Origin: an uncultured Roseibium sp.
Lineage (GTDB): Bacteria; Pseudomonadota; Alphaproteobacteria; Rhizobiales; Stappiaceae
Direction: 5' to 3'
DNA length: 64,000 nt
Assembly: GCF_947494555.1 (NCBI RefSeq)
Contig: NZ_CANLVF010000002.1
Span: forward strand, 1,116,001 to 1,180,000
Below are positions 54,486-62,555 of this stretch, piece by piece. Numbering within the stretch: the stretch's first letter is position 1; each line of letters opens with the position of its first letter. Below the pieces are notes generated by a model, which searched no databases, had not been told where the DNA came from, and saw nothing but the letters and a program-made list of their open reading frames with translations. The position numbers and the translations under genes are program-made.

Positions 54486-56366
54486 TTAAGTTGTGGGCTC
54501 AGCGGTACCTGGAGCAGGCTTAGAAGGCGCTGCATCTTCCGATGTCCTTGCAGCTGTCTCTGCCACAACAATATCAGCTGGCGCATTTGCTGCTTCTTCC
54601 ACCGCGGTGGTTTCAACAGCGGTCGCGTCCTTGCCAGGCGCTTGTGAAAGCCCATTTGTCAGCCCCGAAAGTCCCGATCCGTCCAGGCCGACTTCCTTCA
54701 TCATCGCGTCCAGAAGCGGTGCCTGGGAGCGGTACTTCAGGGCCGAGGAAACCATCTGGTCAGCGAGGTTTCCGCCGCCGGAGCCGTTCGGCCCGGTACC
54801 ACCTGTGGCCCCGCCGGCACCACCGGTCATGCCATCCACCTGGATGATCTTGATACCGTCGATCTGCTCCATCGGCTTGACGCTTTCGGCAATGATCTCA
54901 GGCAGTTGCTCCAGAAGCTTGACACGGATCTGCATCGCGATCTGGTCCGGAGACAAGAGGTTGGCAGCCTCGTTGATCGCACGCTGACCGTCGGCCTCCA
55001 CTTCATAAAGCGCTTTTTCAGCTTCCGCGCGAAGCTTGTCAGCCTCTGCGGAGCCCTGCGCTTCAATGCGAAGTTTCGCAGCCTCGGCTTCCGCGGCGAT
55101 CCGGACCGCTTCCGCCTGGTCGGCGGCAGCCTGTTTTTGCGCCTCGGCACCGACGGTGATCGCGACAGCATCCATTTCGGCCGCCTTGCGGGCTTCAATC
55201 AGTTCGATCTGCTTGTCTCGCTCGGCAACTTCGGTCTCGCGGGCCGTCGAAACCTGTTCGGCAGCACGTGCGGCGATTGCCCTTGCCTCATCGGCCTCGG
55301 CTTCCGCCTCGGACTTTTCGCGGGATTTGGCGGCCACCGCGATATCGCGATCCTGCTCTGCAAGTTCAATCAGTTTCTGTTTTTCGACATTGGCCGCCTC
55401 GACCGAGCGTTCCTTCGAGATTTCCCGTTCACGCACCTGCTGATCCATCGCGATCTGACGTTCAGTGACAGCCTGGTTGGACTCGATGTCCTTCTCCTTG
55501 ACCTTCTGGCTCGCCAGGATCTTGGCTTCTTCGGCTTCACGCTCGCGCTCCGCCTGCTGCTTGGCAATCAGAGAGGATTGCTCTGCCTGGCGGATCTGGA
55601 TCTCGCGCTGCTGTTCAAGCTTGGCGAATTCCTCTTCGCGATTGATCTGCAGACGCTCCTGTTCGGCCTCCAGGTTCTTGCGCTTGATCTGGATTTCGGT
55701 TTCCTGCTCGATGTCGTTCCGCTTCTTCCGGCGTTCCTCGATCTCCTGGGTAAGTTTCGTGAGACCTTCGGCATCGAAGGCATTTTCAGGATTGAAATAT
55801 TCGCGGTTGGTCTGGTCCAAACCGGTGAGTGAAACCGATTCCAGCTCAAGACCGTTTTTCAGAATGTCTTCCGAAACAGCAGCCTGCACTTTCTGCACAA
55901 AGTTCACGCGCTGCTCGTGCAGCTCTTCCATTGCCATTTCCGCGGCAACCGCGCGCAAGGCATCAACGAACTTGCCCTCGACAAGTTCACGCAGAGCCTC
56001 CGGCTTCATGGTCCGCTGACCCAGCGTCTGCGCTGCATTGGCAATGGATTCGATGGTCGGCTGAACCCGCACATAAAATTCTGCCAGGACGTCGACACGC
56101 ATGCGGTCCCTGGTGATCAGCGCCTGATCGTTGGACCGGCGGACTTCCAGACGCAACGTATTCATGTTGACCGGAATGACATCGTGCAGAACGGGCAGCA
56201 CCAGTGTACCGCCATTCATGATGACGCGCTGACCGCCGAAACCGGTCCGTACGAAAGAAACCTCTTTAGAAGATCGGCGGTAAAGACGGGAAATGATCAA
56301 ACCGATGGCAAGCAGTGCAACGAAGGCAATGCCAACCAGAATCAAAATGCTTATGAGTTGGTCCAT
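54486..56366 (-). CDS. Flotillin family protein (YqiK-like)
   Basis: 626 residues from the ATG at 56366 (GGGAG upstream). N-terminal membrane helix (ILILVGIAFVALLAIGLIIS), SPFH domain (FVRTGFGGQRVIMNGGTLVL, DRMRVDVLAEFYVRVQPT), a long charged coiled coil rich in Glu-Ala-Lys (residues 220-460) and a C-terminal flotillin domain with glycine-rich GGAGGATGGTG. Flotillins organise membrane microdomains. In E. coli YqiK is encoded beside YqiJ, the same arrangement as here. Confidence 0.93.
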   Translation of the reverse strand: MDQLISILILVGIAFVALLAIGLIISRLYRRSSKEVSFVRTGFGGQRVIMNGGTLVLPVLHDVIPVNMNTLRLEVRRSNDQALITRDRMRVDVLAEFYVRVQPTIESIANAAQTLGQRTMKPEALRELVEGKFVDALRAVAAEMAMEELHEQRVNFVQKVQAAVSEDILKNGLELESVSLTGLDQTNREYFNPENAFDAEGLTKLTQEIEERRKKRNDIEQETEIQIKRKNLEAEQERLQINREEEFAKLEQQREIQIRQAEQSSLIAKQQAEREREAEEAKILASQKVKEKDIESNQAVTERQIAMDQQVREREISKERSVEAANVEKQKLIELAEQDRDIAVAAKSREKSEAEAEADEARAIAARAAEQVSTARETEVAERDKQIELIEARKAAEMDAVAITVGAEAQKQAAADQAEAVRIAAEAEAAKLRIEAQGSAEADKLRAEAEKALYEVEADGQRAINEAANLLSPDQIAMQIRVKLLEQLPEIIAESVKPMEQIDGIKIIQVDGMTGGAGGATGGTGPNGSGGGNLADQMVSSALKYRSQAPLLDAMMKEVGLDGSGLSGLTNGLSQAPGKDATAVETTAVEEAANAPADIVVAETAARTSEDAAPSKPAPGTAEPTT

Positions 56367-56417
56367 AACTAACAACTCCCTTTTTCTTTGATGAAATTTG
56401 TGAGCCCGGCACCAGGC

Positions 56418-57179
56418 TCAGTCGCTGGCGCCGGTCAATGTCGCATTGGTATTACGGATCGCGGTAAAATGCGGCCCCTTTTGCCGGACGATGATGATGT
56501 CCGTGCCCTGTTCCAGTTCCTCGCCATCAACATCCGGCTCAACGAGCAGGTAATGGCTCTGGCCGGACGCATCCTTCAGGCGCGCTTGTGCAGGCAGGCC
56601 TGCTTTCGCATTTCCCTGGACAATCACCGCGGGCTTGCCGACGAATGTCTGCCGCGACACGGCATCACTTTCGTCCTTTGGCATCACCTTGGAAAGTCCC
56701 AACGCTGTGACCCTGGTAAAGGGCAGAGCCCCCGCGAACGCACCGGCGGAAGCCAGAATGCCCGGCAAAAGAAAACCGGTAACGGATTGCACAAGGCTTT
56801 GCAGGACATATCCGGCCAGTCCAAATCCGGTGAGAAAGATCACCAGAATGATCAGCGCCGGCACTCGCCCGAAGCACAACCAGCCAAGGATCTGACTGAA
56901 AATGCCCTGCCCTGCGGGCCCGGTCACTTCCGTGCCGGCGGCAACGGTCTCAAGGTCCCCTGGAAGTGCGCCCCCGGTTATCTCCGCATCGAAGTCCGGT
57001 GCATCCATGTCCGGCAGGTCCACATCCGGCAGATCCACCTCGGGAAGCAGGCTGTCGATCATGCTCGACAGACCAAGCCCCATCAGCGTGCCGACGCCTT
57101 CCGCGAGCGCAATTGCGATCATCAGTCCAAGAGCGACCGCGAACGGCGTGTTCGGCCCAGCTAGGATAAAATCGACCAT
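56418..57179 (-). CDS. YqiJ-like membrane protein with OB-fold
   Basis: 253 residues. N-terminal helix (FAVALGLMIAIALAEGVGTLMG), an acidic repeat (EVDLPDVDLPDMDAPDFDAE), two central helices (VPALIILVIFLTGFGLAGYV and a glycine-alanine-rich one) and a C-terminal OB-fold (GKPAVIVQGNAKAGLPAQAR, DIIIVRQKGPHF), as in YqiJ and NfeD partners of flotillins. It begins two bases after the PspA stop and is followed by the flotillin gene after 51 bases. Confidence 0.88.
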   Translation of the reverse strand: MVDFILAGPNTPFAVALGLMIAIALAEGVGTLMGLGLSSMIDSLLPEVDLPDVDLPDMDAPDFDAEITGGALPGDLETVAAGTEVTGPAGQGIFSQILGWLCFGRVPALIILVIFLTGFGLAGYVLQSLVQSVTGFLLPGILASAGAFAGALPFTRVTALGLSKVMPKDESDAVSRQTFVGKPAVIVQGNAKAGLPAQARLKDASGQSHYLLVEPDVDGEELEQGTDIIIVRQKGPHFTAIRNTNATLTGASD

Positions 57180-57181
57180 GA

Positions 57182-57865
57182 TCAGCCGTCTTTCGCCGAA
57201 GCCTTCAATGCTGCGAGGCGTTCGGACACCCTGTTTTTGCGCGCCAGATCATCCAGCTCAGCCAGTTTGGTTGCGTCGGCCTTGTCTGTTGCCAGACCGC
57301 CCGGCAGACCGGTGGCCCCTTTCATGACACGATCGAACGCTTCTTCCGCCTTGCGGGTTTTGCCCTCTACGCTGTCCTTCGGCGCGGCATGCCCGGAAGC
57401 GGCACTGTCGGTGGCGCTTTGCTGCTGGGAGCGGCGAAAGTTTTCGAGTTCCGCTTCCATCTCGCGCTTACGCGCCTGGAGGGCACTGATGTAGCCCTCA
57501 AGCTCCTTTTCTTCGCGGCTCGCATCGGCAACAGCAGCTTCGAGCACGGGGATCTGCACTTCCAGATCCAGCTGGCGCGCGATGGCAGCTTCCGCAAGAT
57601 CGTCGCGGCCTTCTTTCACCGCAAGGGCAATCTGGCCCTGCAGCTCTTCGTGGCGAGATGTTGTTTCCCCCAGCCGTGTATTGGCCAGGTGCTTGTTTGC
57701 CAGGATGCCTGCCAATTCGTCGCGCACCTGATCAACGGCCCGGTCCACTTCCCGGGTCGCCTCCGCCATGACCGTTTCCGGGGAAGTGTTTTCAATGGAG
57801 TCCACCAACTGGTTCACACCGCCGGAAACCAGACGCTTAACGCGTGCAACGAGACCTTCTGCCAT
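57182..57865 (-). CDS. PspA/IM30 family protein
   Basis: 227 residues. Helical membrane-remodelling protein pattern: MAEGLVARVKRLVSGGVNQL, then TPETVMAEATREVDRAVDQV (residues about 30-50) and long coiled helices (EKELEGYISALQARKREMEA). PspA binds stressed inner membrane and here stands directly ahead of the YqiJ and flotillin genes. Homology to the ESCRT-III-like fold is known for the family. Confidence 0.9.
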   Translation of the reverse strand: MAEGLVARVKRLVSGGVNQLVDSIENTSPETVMAEATREVDRAVDQVRDELAGILANKHLANTRLGETTSRHEELQGQIALAVKEGRDDLAEAAIARQLDLEVQIPVLEAAVADASREEKELEGYISALQARKREMEAELENFRRSQQQSATDSAASGHAAPKDSVEGKTRKAEEAFDRVMKGATGLPGGLATDKADATKLAELDDLARKNRVSERLAALKASAKDG

Positions 57866-57998
57866 CTTTCCTTCCTTTCCGTTCTACTTTTTGAAACTCA
57901 ATAAATTTGTCTTGGCCAGGCGGACAGCGGCACGGGCAAACAAGATTATGCCACTGCCCCCAGCATCTACCTCGTCAACCGGCCAACTCGGCCTTGCT

Positions 57999-58508
57999 TC
58001 AATCGGCCCTGCTCTGGCGTTTCTGATCGAGCAGCCGCGCGACCTCCAGGATGGGTTCCAGTCTTTTGTTCATCAGCTCCGGATCGTAGGTCCGACTTGG
58101 TGTGGTCAGCCCGAGATCGAAAATTTCTTCAATCAGCGAAAACAGTTCGGCAGACAATGCCGCTTCAAACCGAACCAGGTCTTCCCGGCCATTTTCCGGC
58201 CCAGGGGCCGACGCAATCAGCTCGGACAACATCTCCGGCAAACGTTCATACAGCTTCATGACAAAATCGGACCTGTGCCCGATTTCCCGCTGCAATTGCC
58301 GCAACCCCTTCTCCGCAGGACGCGCCATGGAGCGTAGCAGGTCTTCACATGCTGCAACATCCTGAACGCCTTCTTCGCGCTCTCTTGCAGCCTTCAGGAT
58401 CTCCCGCATTTTGTCGCTCGGCGTCCGTGCGCCCTGAACCTCGTAGCCAGCCAGGAACGCCACGTCATCGTCACTTAACCTGACACTGATCGGAATACTC
58501 TTCGGCAT
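57999..58508 (-). CDS. Ribbon-helix-helix-like protein, regulator candidate
   Basis: 169 residues from the ATG at 58508 (GTGAGG upstream); the longer frame to 58577 covers the promoter. Residues 5-40 read like a ribbon-helix-helix motif (IPISVRLSDDDVAFLAGYEV, then TPSDKMREIL). The rest is helical (LLRSMARPAEKGLRQLQREI, LMNKRLEPILEVARLL). First gene ahead of PspA on the same strand, with palindromes overlapping its promoter, which suggests autoregulation. Confidence 0.65.
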   Translation of the reverse strand: MPKSIPISVRLSDDDVAFLAGYEVQGARTPSDKMREILKAAREREEGVQDVAACEDLLRSMARPAEKGLRQLQREIGHRSDFVMKLYERLPEMLSELIASAPGPENGREDLVRFEAALSAELFSLIEEIFDLGLTTPSRTYDPELMNKRLEPILEVARLLDQKRQSRAD

Positions 58509-58529
58509 GCGCCTCACCAATCGTCTTCG

Positions 58530-58577
58530 TTTGTATCGATACGTCAACATATGTATACAAAAGTTTTCACTTGTCAA
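58530..58577 (-). promoter_or_regulatory. Promoter with overlapping palindromes
   Basis: Read on the minus strand, TTGACA (58577-58572) and TACATA (58555-58550) are spaced by 16 bases, a good sigma-70-type promoter. Overlapping or flanking the -10 are GTATCGATAC (58533-58542) and ACATATGT (58547-58554), both perfect palindromes, and a wider inverted repeat TTTGTAT/ATACAAA (58530-58561). A ribbon-helix-helix dimer array could bind here. Confidence 0.55.
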
Positions 58578-58782
58578 GAAAAATCGACCAATAGATGCGC
58601 ATGACGGAAATGCACCTGCGCATTCGTAAGGTGGTATTCAAGATCTTGCATTGTCGAAAATCACACTATGACCGTCAGAGCGAACGGTGCGCTTGTGCTG
58701 CATTCGCACAATCAGCTTCGCCCATCGCGCAACCGAAAATTCCGGCGCACCGGTCTGCCGTCAAATGAGAAACAGGCCCGGT

Positions 58783-59628
58783 TCAGATACTTTCGGCAAG
58801 TCCGGCGACAAACTCTCCAGCCTCGTGCGAGCGGACCACCGCATGGCGGACGAGGTCGTCGAAATGGCCTGCAAAAAGCTGGACGTGGCGCGTATTCGAG
58901 AAGGCCAGGTACCTTTGCCCGAGGTAAAGAGCGGCCCATTTCTGGCCGAATACCGTAAACGGGGACGAATAGCGATCGGTTGCGCCAAAGAGATGCAATC
59001 TGAGTGACGGATAAAGGTCGGTAAGGCTTTGGCCCATGACCTGAAGTTGCTCATGCCGCACTTCGGCGGAAAGACCAGACCAGAGCCCCTCGCCGCGCGC
59101 GAAGGCCTCCAAAGCTTCGCGGGACAGCGCAATTTCCATATCGGTTTCAGCACGGTGCAGCAGCGCTTGTTGGTCCCTGGTTCCGGTGATCGCTTGATCC
59201 GCTGTTCGCAGGGTTTCACCCGCATATTCGTAGGACAGAATAGCGTCTGTCTTCAGGACATCCGGCAGATTGGCGGGAACATGGCGGATTTTCGCGCCGA
59301 CGGCATCGCGAAACCATGCCAGGAGATGTTCATCGACGGGATGGCGATCGGTTTCGGCGATCTGAACGGCCTGGTCCAGGATCTCTGCAGCGGCACCGCG
59401 GTGCGTGGAAAGGCCAAGCAGCCAGTCGGCAGATACGCCCAGCGCCGTCGAAATCGAGGCCAGCGCCTGACCGTTTGGCAGACGCGGTGCGTCTTCCGAC
59501 AAAAGCTGTGAAACGGTCGACCGGTCAAGATTGGCGCCGCGCGCCAGATCGCTGCGGTTCATATCCCGGCTTCGGATCGCGTCGGAAAGGCGTTCACGAA
59601 AAAGTACTGCGCGTTCTCGCTTGTCCAT
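58783..59628 (-). CDS. XRE-family transcriptional regulator
   Basis: 281 residues. HTH near residues 25-60 (NRSDLARGANLDRSTVSQLL, QALASISTALGVSADWLLGL). The C-terminal 200 residues form an effector-like domain (AETDRHPVDEHLLAWFRDAV, RLHLFGATDRYSSPFTVFGQ, SNTRHVQLFAGHFDDLVRHA), of a type found in alphaproteobacteria with unknown ligand. Target unknown. Confidence 0.85.
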   Translation of the reverse strand: MDKRERAVLFRERLSDAIRSRDMNRSDLARGANLDRSTVSQLLSEDAPRLPNGQALASISTALGVSADWLLGLSTHRGAAAEILDQAVQIAETDRHPVDEHLLAWFRDAVGAKIRHVPANLPDVLKTDAILSYEYAGETLRTADQAITGTRDQQALLHRAETDMEIALSREALEAFARGEGLWSGLSAEVRHEQLQVMGQSLTDLYPSLRLHLFGATDRYSSPFTVFGQKWAALYLGQRYLAFSNTRHVQLFAGHFDDLVRHAVVRSHEAGEFVAGLAESI

Positions 59629-59708
59629 GCGTGAGTATTGTCAGCCGCGTTTCGGAAAATCAACGGGCTGCTGAACTTAATCAACCAACGAGGCGGTTAC
59701 ACAGCTTG

Positions 59709-61235
59709 TCACCACGATCGCAATGCGCGCAGGGTCGGCGTTTTCTTGGTCAGATGACCTTCCATACGCGATGCGAGCCTATCGAGCAGTTCGACAGCCT
59801 CATCGACGGCAGGTCCCTTGTTCAGCATGACACATTCGGCCCGCGCCGCCATTGCCGCATCGGTCATATCACCTCGAGACGGGTTGCCGAACTTCACAAG
59901 ACTTTCCAGAACCTGGGTGGCCCAGATCACTGGAGTGCTCGCCGCTTCGCAAATCCAGAGAATTTCTTCCTGCATTTCTGCAAGCCGTTCAAATCCGATC
60001 TCGGAAGCAAGATCACCTCTCGCGATCATGACTGCCAGCGGCCTGCGACCGCTCGCCCGGGCGATCAGAGCCGGAAGATTTTCGACTGCCTCGGGCCGCT
60101 CGATCTTGGCGACGATACCGAGCGGCCTGTCGCTCAGTTTCATGGACTGCAACGTGTCTTCCAGGACGTCGATATCATCTGGCCCGCTGACAAAGGAGTA
60201 TCCAATCATGTCGGCCAGGGCGACGACCGTCTTTAGGTCGCCCTTGTCCTTGTTCGTCAACGGCGAAATGCCAAGTGAGGTGTCGGGAAGATTGACCCCC
60301 TTGTTGGGTTTGATTTTTGCACCGCCAGCCTTTGACCTTTTCACCTGAACAATGGCTTCGCCATCGGACACGCTTTCCACCGTGCCTTCCAGTTTGCTGT
60401 CGTCGTAAAGCACCCTGTCGCCGACGGTCAGCCGTTCGACCATTTGCGGCAATGAAACGCTTGCGCTGACCGAAATCGAGGGGTGCGCTCCCAGCTTTGA
60501 GGACAAGACCAGACGAAAACGGTCGCCCGAGACCAGCTTGGGAACCTTGTTGGCGCTGAACACGGATTCAACGCGGATCTTCGGACCGGCGATATCCATC
60601 AGGATCCGAACGTCGCGCTCTTCCTTCCTGGCGGCGGCATTGATCTGTTCTGCCATCTTGCGCCAGACAAAGGGATTGTCATGCGCACAGTTTATCCGGG
60701 CAACGTTCATCCCCTTGCGCACCAATCTGCGCAGCAGCCTGCCGTCTTCGGCAGCTTCACTGGGCAGCGTCACCATGATCCGGCTTCTCCGGTTCAGAGG
60801 CTTCGGACCGAACATTTGGGCAGTGACCTGTTCAAGATGTTCTTCACCGTTGAAGAAGTCCGAATCGGACTCAAAACAGGCATCCTGCGCCTGCCCTGTC
60901 ATGGCGGAAAGTGCCGCGAGCACCGCATCGAATGTCGGCATCACACGGCTCTCCAATCGGCCCATGGAAGACAGGCCGTGACACATCAATCGGCGTTGAA
61001 GAGATCTGATATCGTGACGGCGCAGGCTGATATAGTGAGCCAGATTGACGATTTCGCGCTGGTGTTCGCCCGGACCAAACCCGGCGAGCAATTTCGCGGC
61101 ATCCCGGGCAACACGCGTTCGCAAGGTCACTACGTCCCTGAAAATCGTTTCAAGCTCACTGGCCACGCTGCCAGACTGCCTTGCGCTCAGCGAACCGCTG
61201 TTTTCGGCCGCGGATCCATTGTGCTGTAAATCCAT
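59709..61235 (-). CDS. Atypical pyruvate kinase
   Basis: 508 residues from the ATG at 61235 (GGGAAAC upstream). Residues 1-150 form a helical extension. The barrel starts at about 153 (IMVTLPSEA), with MNVARINCAH at 176-185 in place of the usual RxNxSH, MDIAGPKIR at 213-221 in place of DTKGPEIR, the catalytic lysine in VAKIERPEAVENL, metal site MIARGDLASEIGF and PVIWATQVLESL. After VMLNKGPAVDEA only about 35 residues remain, so the C-terminal allosteric domain is absent. It may be an unregulated pyruvate kinase or a paralogue with another role. Confidence 0.8.
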   Translation of the reverse strand: MDLQHNGSAAENSGSLSARQSGSVASELETIFRDVVTLRTRVARDAAKLLAGFGPGEHQREIVNLAHYISLRRHDIRSLQRRLMCHGLSSMGRLESRVMPTFDAVLAALSAMTGQAQDACFESDSDFFNGEEHLEQVTAQMFGPKPLNRRSRIMVTLPSEAAEDGRLLRRLVRKGMNVARINCAHDNPFVWRKMAEQINAAARKEERDVRILMDIAGPKIRVESVFSANKVPKLVSGDRFRLVLSSKLGAHPSISVSASVSLPQMVERLTVGDRVLYDDSKLEGTVESVSDGEAIVQVKRSKAGGAKIKPNKGVNLPDTSLGISPLTNKDKGDLKTVVALADMIGYSFVSGPDDIDVLEDTLQSMKLSDRPLGIVAKIERPEAVENLPALIARASGRRPLAVMIARGDLASEIGFERLAEMQEEILWICEAASTPVIWATQVLESLVKFGNPSRGDMTDAAMAARAECVMLNKGPAVDEAVELLDRLASRMEGHLTKKTPTLRALRSW

Positions 61236-61424
61236 CGAAGGTTTCCCACTTACACCGGAAGCGCGCCTTAAACGCTTACGTACCCTGCCCCTTGTCACAT
61301 GAGTATATAGTGTCCGGCGGCGCACAATTATGACGCGTATCAATTTGCCCCTTCACCGCGTGGTCAAATAGCGCCATCCTGATGAAATACGTGATCGCCG
61401 AAACTGGTACTAATCGAGGAAAAC

Positions 61425-62519
61425 ATGCCTGAAAACGACTCGGCGGATCGCTCGACGGAAGGCATGGTCGATTACAATGCAAATTCGCTCGTGCAGAAGC
61501 AGCATGCGATGGGAAACCATGAACGCATAGAGGATCTTGCCGGACGCGTCATGCACTTGCCGGGCCCCCTCAATCTCACCGACTACGGATGCGGTCCTGG
61601 ACAGAGCACCATCGAAACGGCCCGGCCTGCACTGACGACGTGGCTGGCAGCAAACGCCTCAAGACCGATTTCTATCTGTTTTGCAGATCAACCCGGTAAT
61701 GACTGGGATGCCCTAATGGCTCTGGTCACCGGTGAAACCGGTCTGGCGCAGGGAGGCACACTGCCCCGGATAGAGACTCCCGTCGGATCGTTTTACGATC
61801 GCATGGTCGCCGACAGTTCCGTCTCGCTCGCCACCTGTTTCTTCGCCAGTCACTGGCTGAGCGCATCAAGGCCCTATGAAGCGCCAAACACCGTCTGGTT
61901 CGCGGATCTGACAGGCGAGGCACGACGCAAAATGTGGCAGGCGGCCGAATCGGACTGGACAAGGTTTCTTCTAATGCGGGCACAGGAGCTGCAATCGGGT
62001 GGATATCTTTTTGTGTCGACGCTCGGGGCAATTCCAGAGACAGGTGAAATCAACGATACGGCAGCTTCAGGGCGCGGCGTTTACCGCGCACTCCAGATCG
62101 TCACCGCGTCTATGGTCGATGATGGCTTGCTGGACAGGAAACGAGCGAAATGCTTCGTTTTCGGACTATGGTTCATGACCGAGACGGAAGCGCGCCGACC
62201 GTTTGAGACCAACGCGGACCTTCAAGACGCCTACGAGATCGACACCATTGCCGTTTTGCCCGTCGATGGCGGCGGAGATCTCTTTGCTGCACATCTCGAC
62301 AACCCGGTGGAATATGCCCGTCAATATACCGGGTACACGAAAGCCTTCGCGGCGAGTTCCCTGCGCAAGCAGCTTTTCGAACCCACATTGGGCGCCGGCA
62401 AGGATACAAAATGGCTGGAGGATGAGTTCTTCCGGCGGTTTGAAGTGCTCTACCGCGAAAACACGGCGGCCTACGCTCTGGAACAGTGGCATCTGAGTGT
62501 TGTTTTGAAACGGAAATGA
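61425..62519 (+). CDS. SABATH-type carboxyl methyltransferase homologue
   Basis: 364 residues. The motif order fits the SABATH family (known best from plant salicylate, jasmonate and caffeine pathways): YNANSLVQK at 17-25, SAM site TDYGCGPGQST at 52-62, FADQPGNDWDALM at 86-98, VGSFYDRM at 120-127 (plant VPGSFY) and ASHWLSASRP at 141-150. The gene is 189 bases from the divergent kinase-like gene. Substrate unknown; a small carboxylic acid is likely by family. Confidence 0.78.
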   Translation: MPENDSADRSTEGMVDYNANSLVQKQHAMGNHERIEDLAGRVMHLPGPLNLTDYGCGPGQSTIETARPALTTWLAANASRPISICFADQPGNDWDALMALVTGETGLAQGGTLPRIETPVGSFYDRMVADSSVSLATCFFASHWLSASRPYEAPNTVWFADLTGEARRKMWQAAESDWTRFLLMRAQELQSGGYLFVSTLGAIPETGEINDTAASGRGVYRALQIVTASMVDDGLLDRKRAKCFVFGLWFMTETEARRPFETNADLQDAYEIDTIAVLPVDGGGDLFAAHLDNPVEYARQYTGYTKAFAASSLRKQLFEPTLGAGKDTKWLEDEFFRRFEVLYRENTAAYALEQWHLSVVLKRK

Positions 62520-62555
62520 AGACTGCTCGTCTTCTCGATCCTGACTGAATGAACG

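Noticed and set aside
54906..55832. 308-codon frame on the plus strand, Phe/Leu/Gly-rich
   Set aside because: It is the mirror of the Glu/Ala/Lys coiled coil of the flotillin gene and has no ribosome site.
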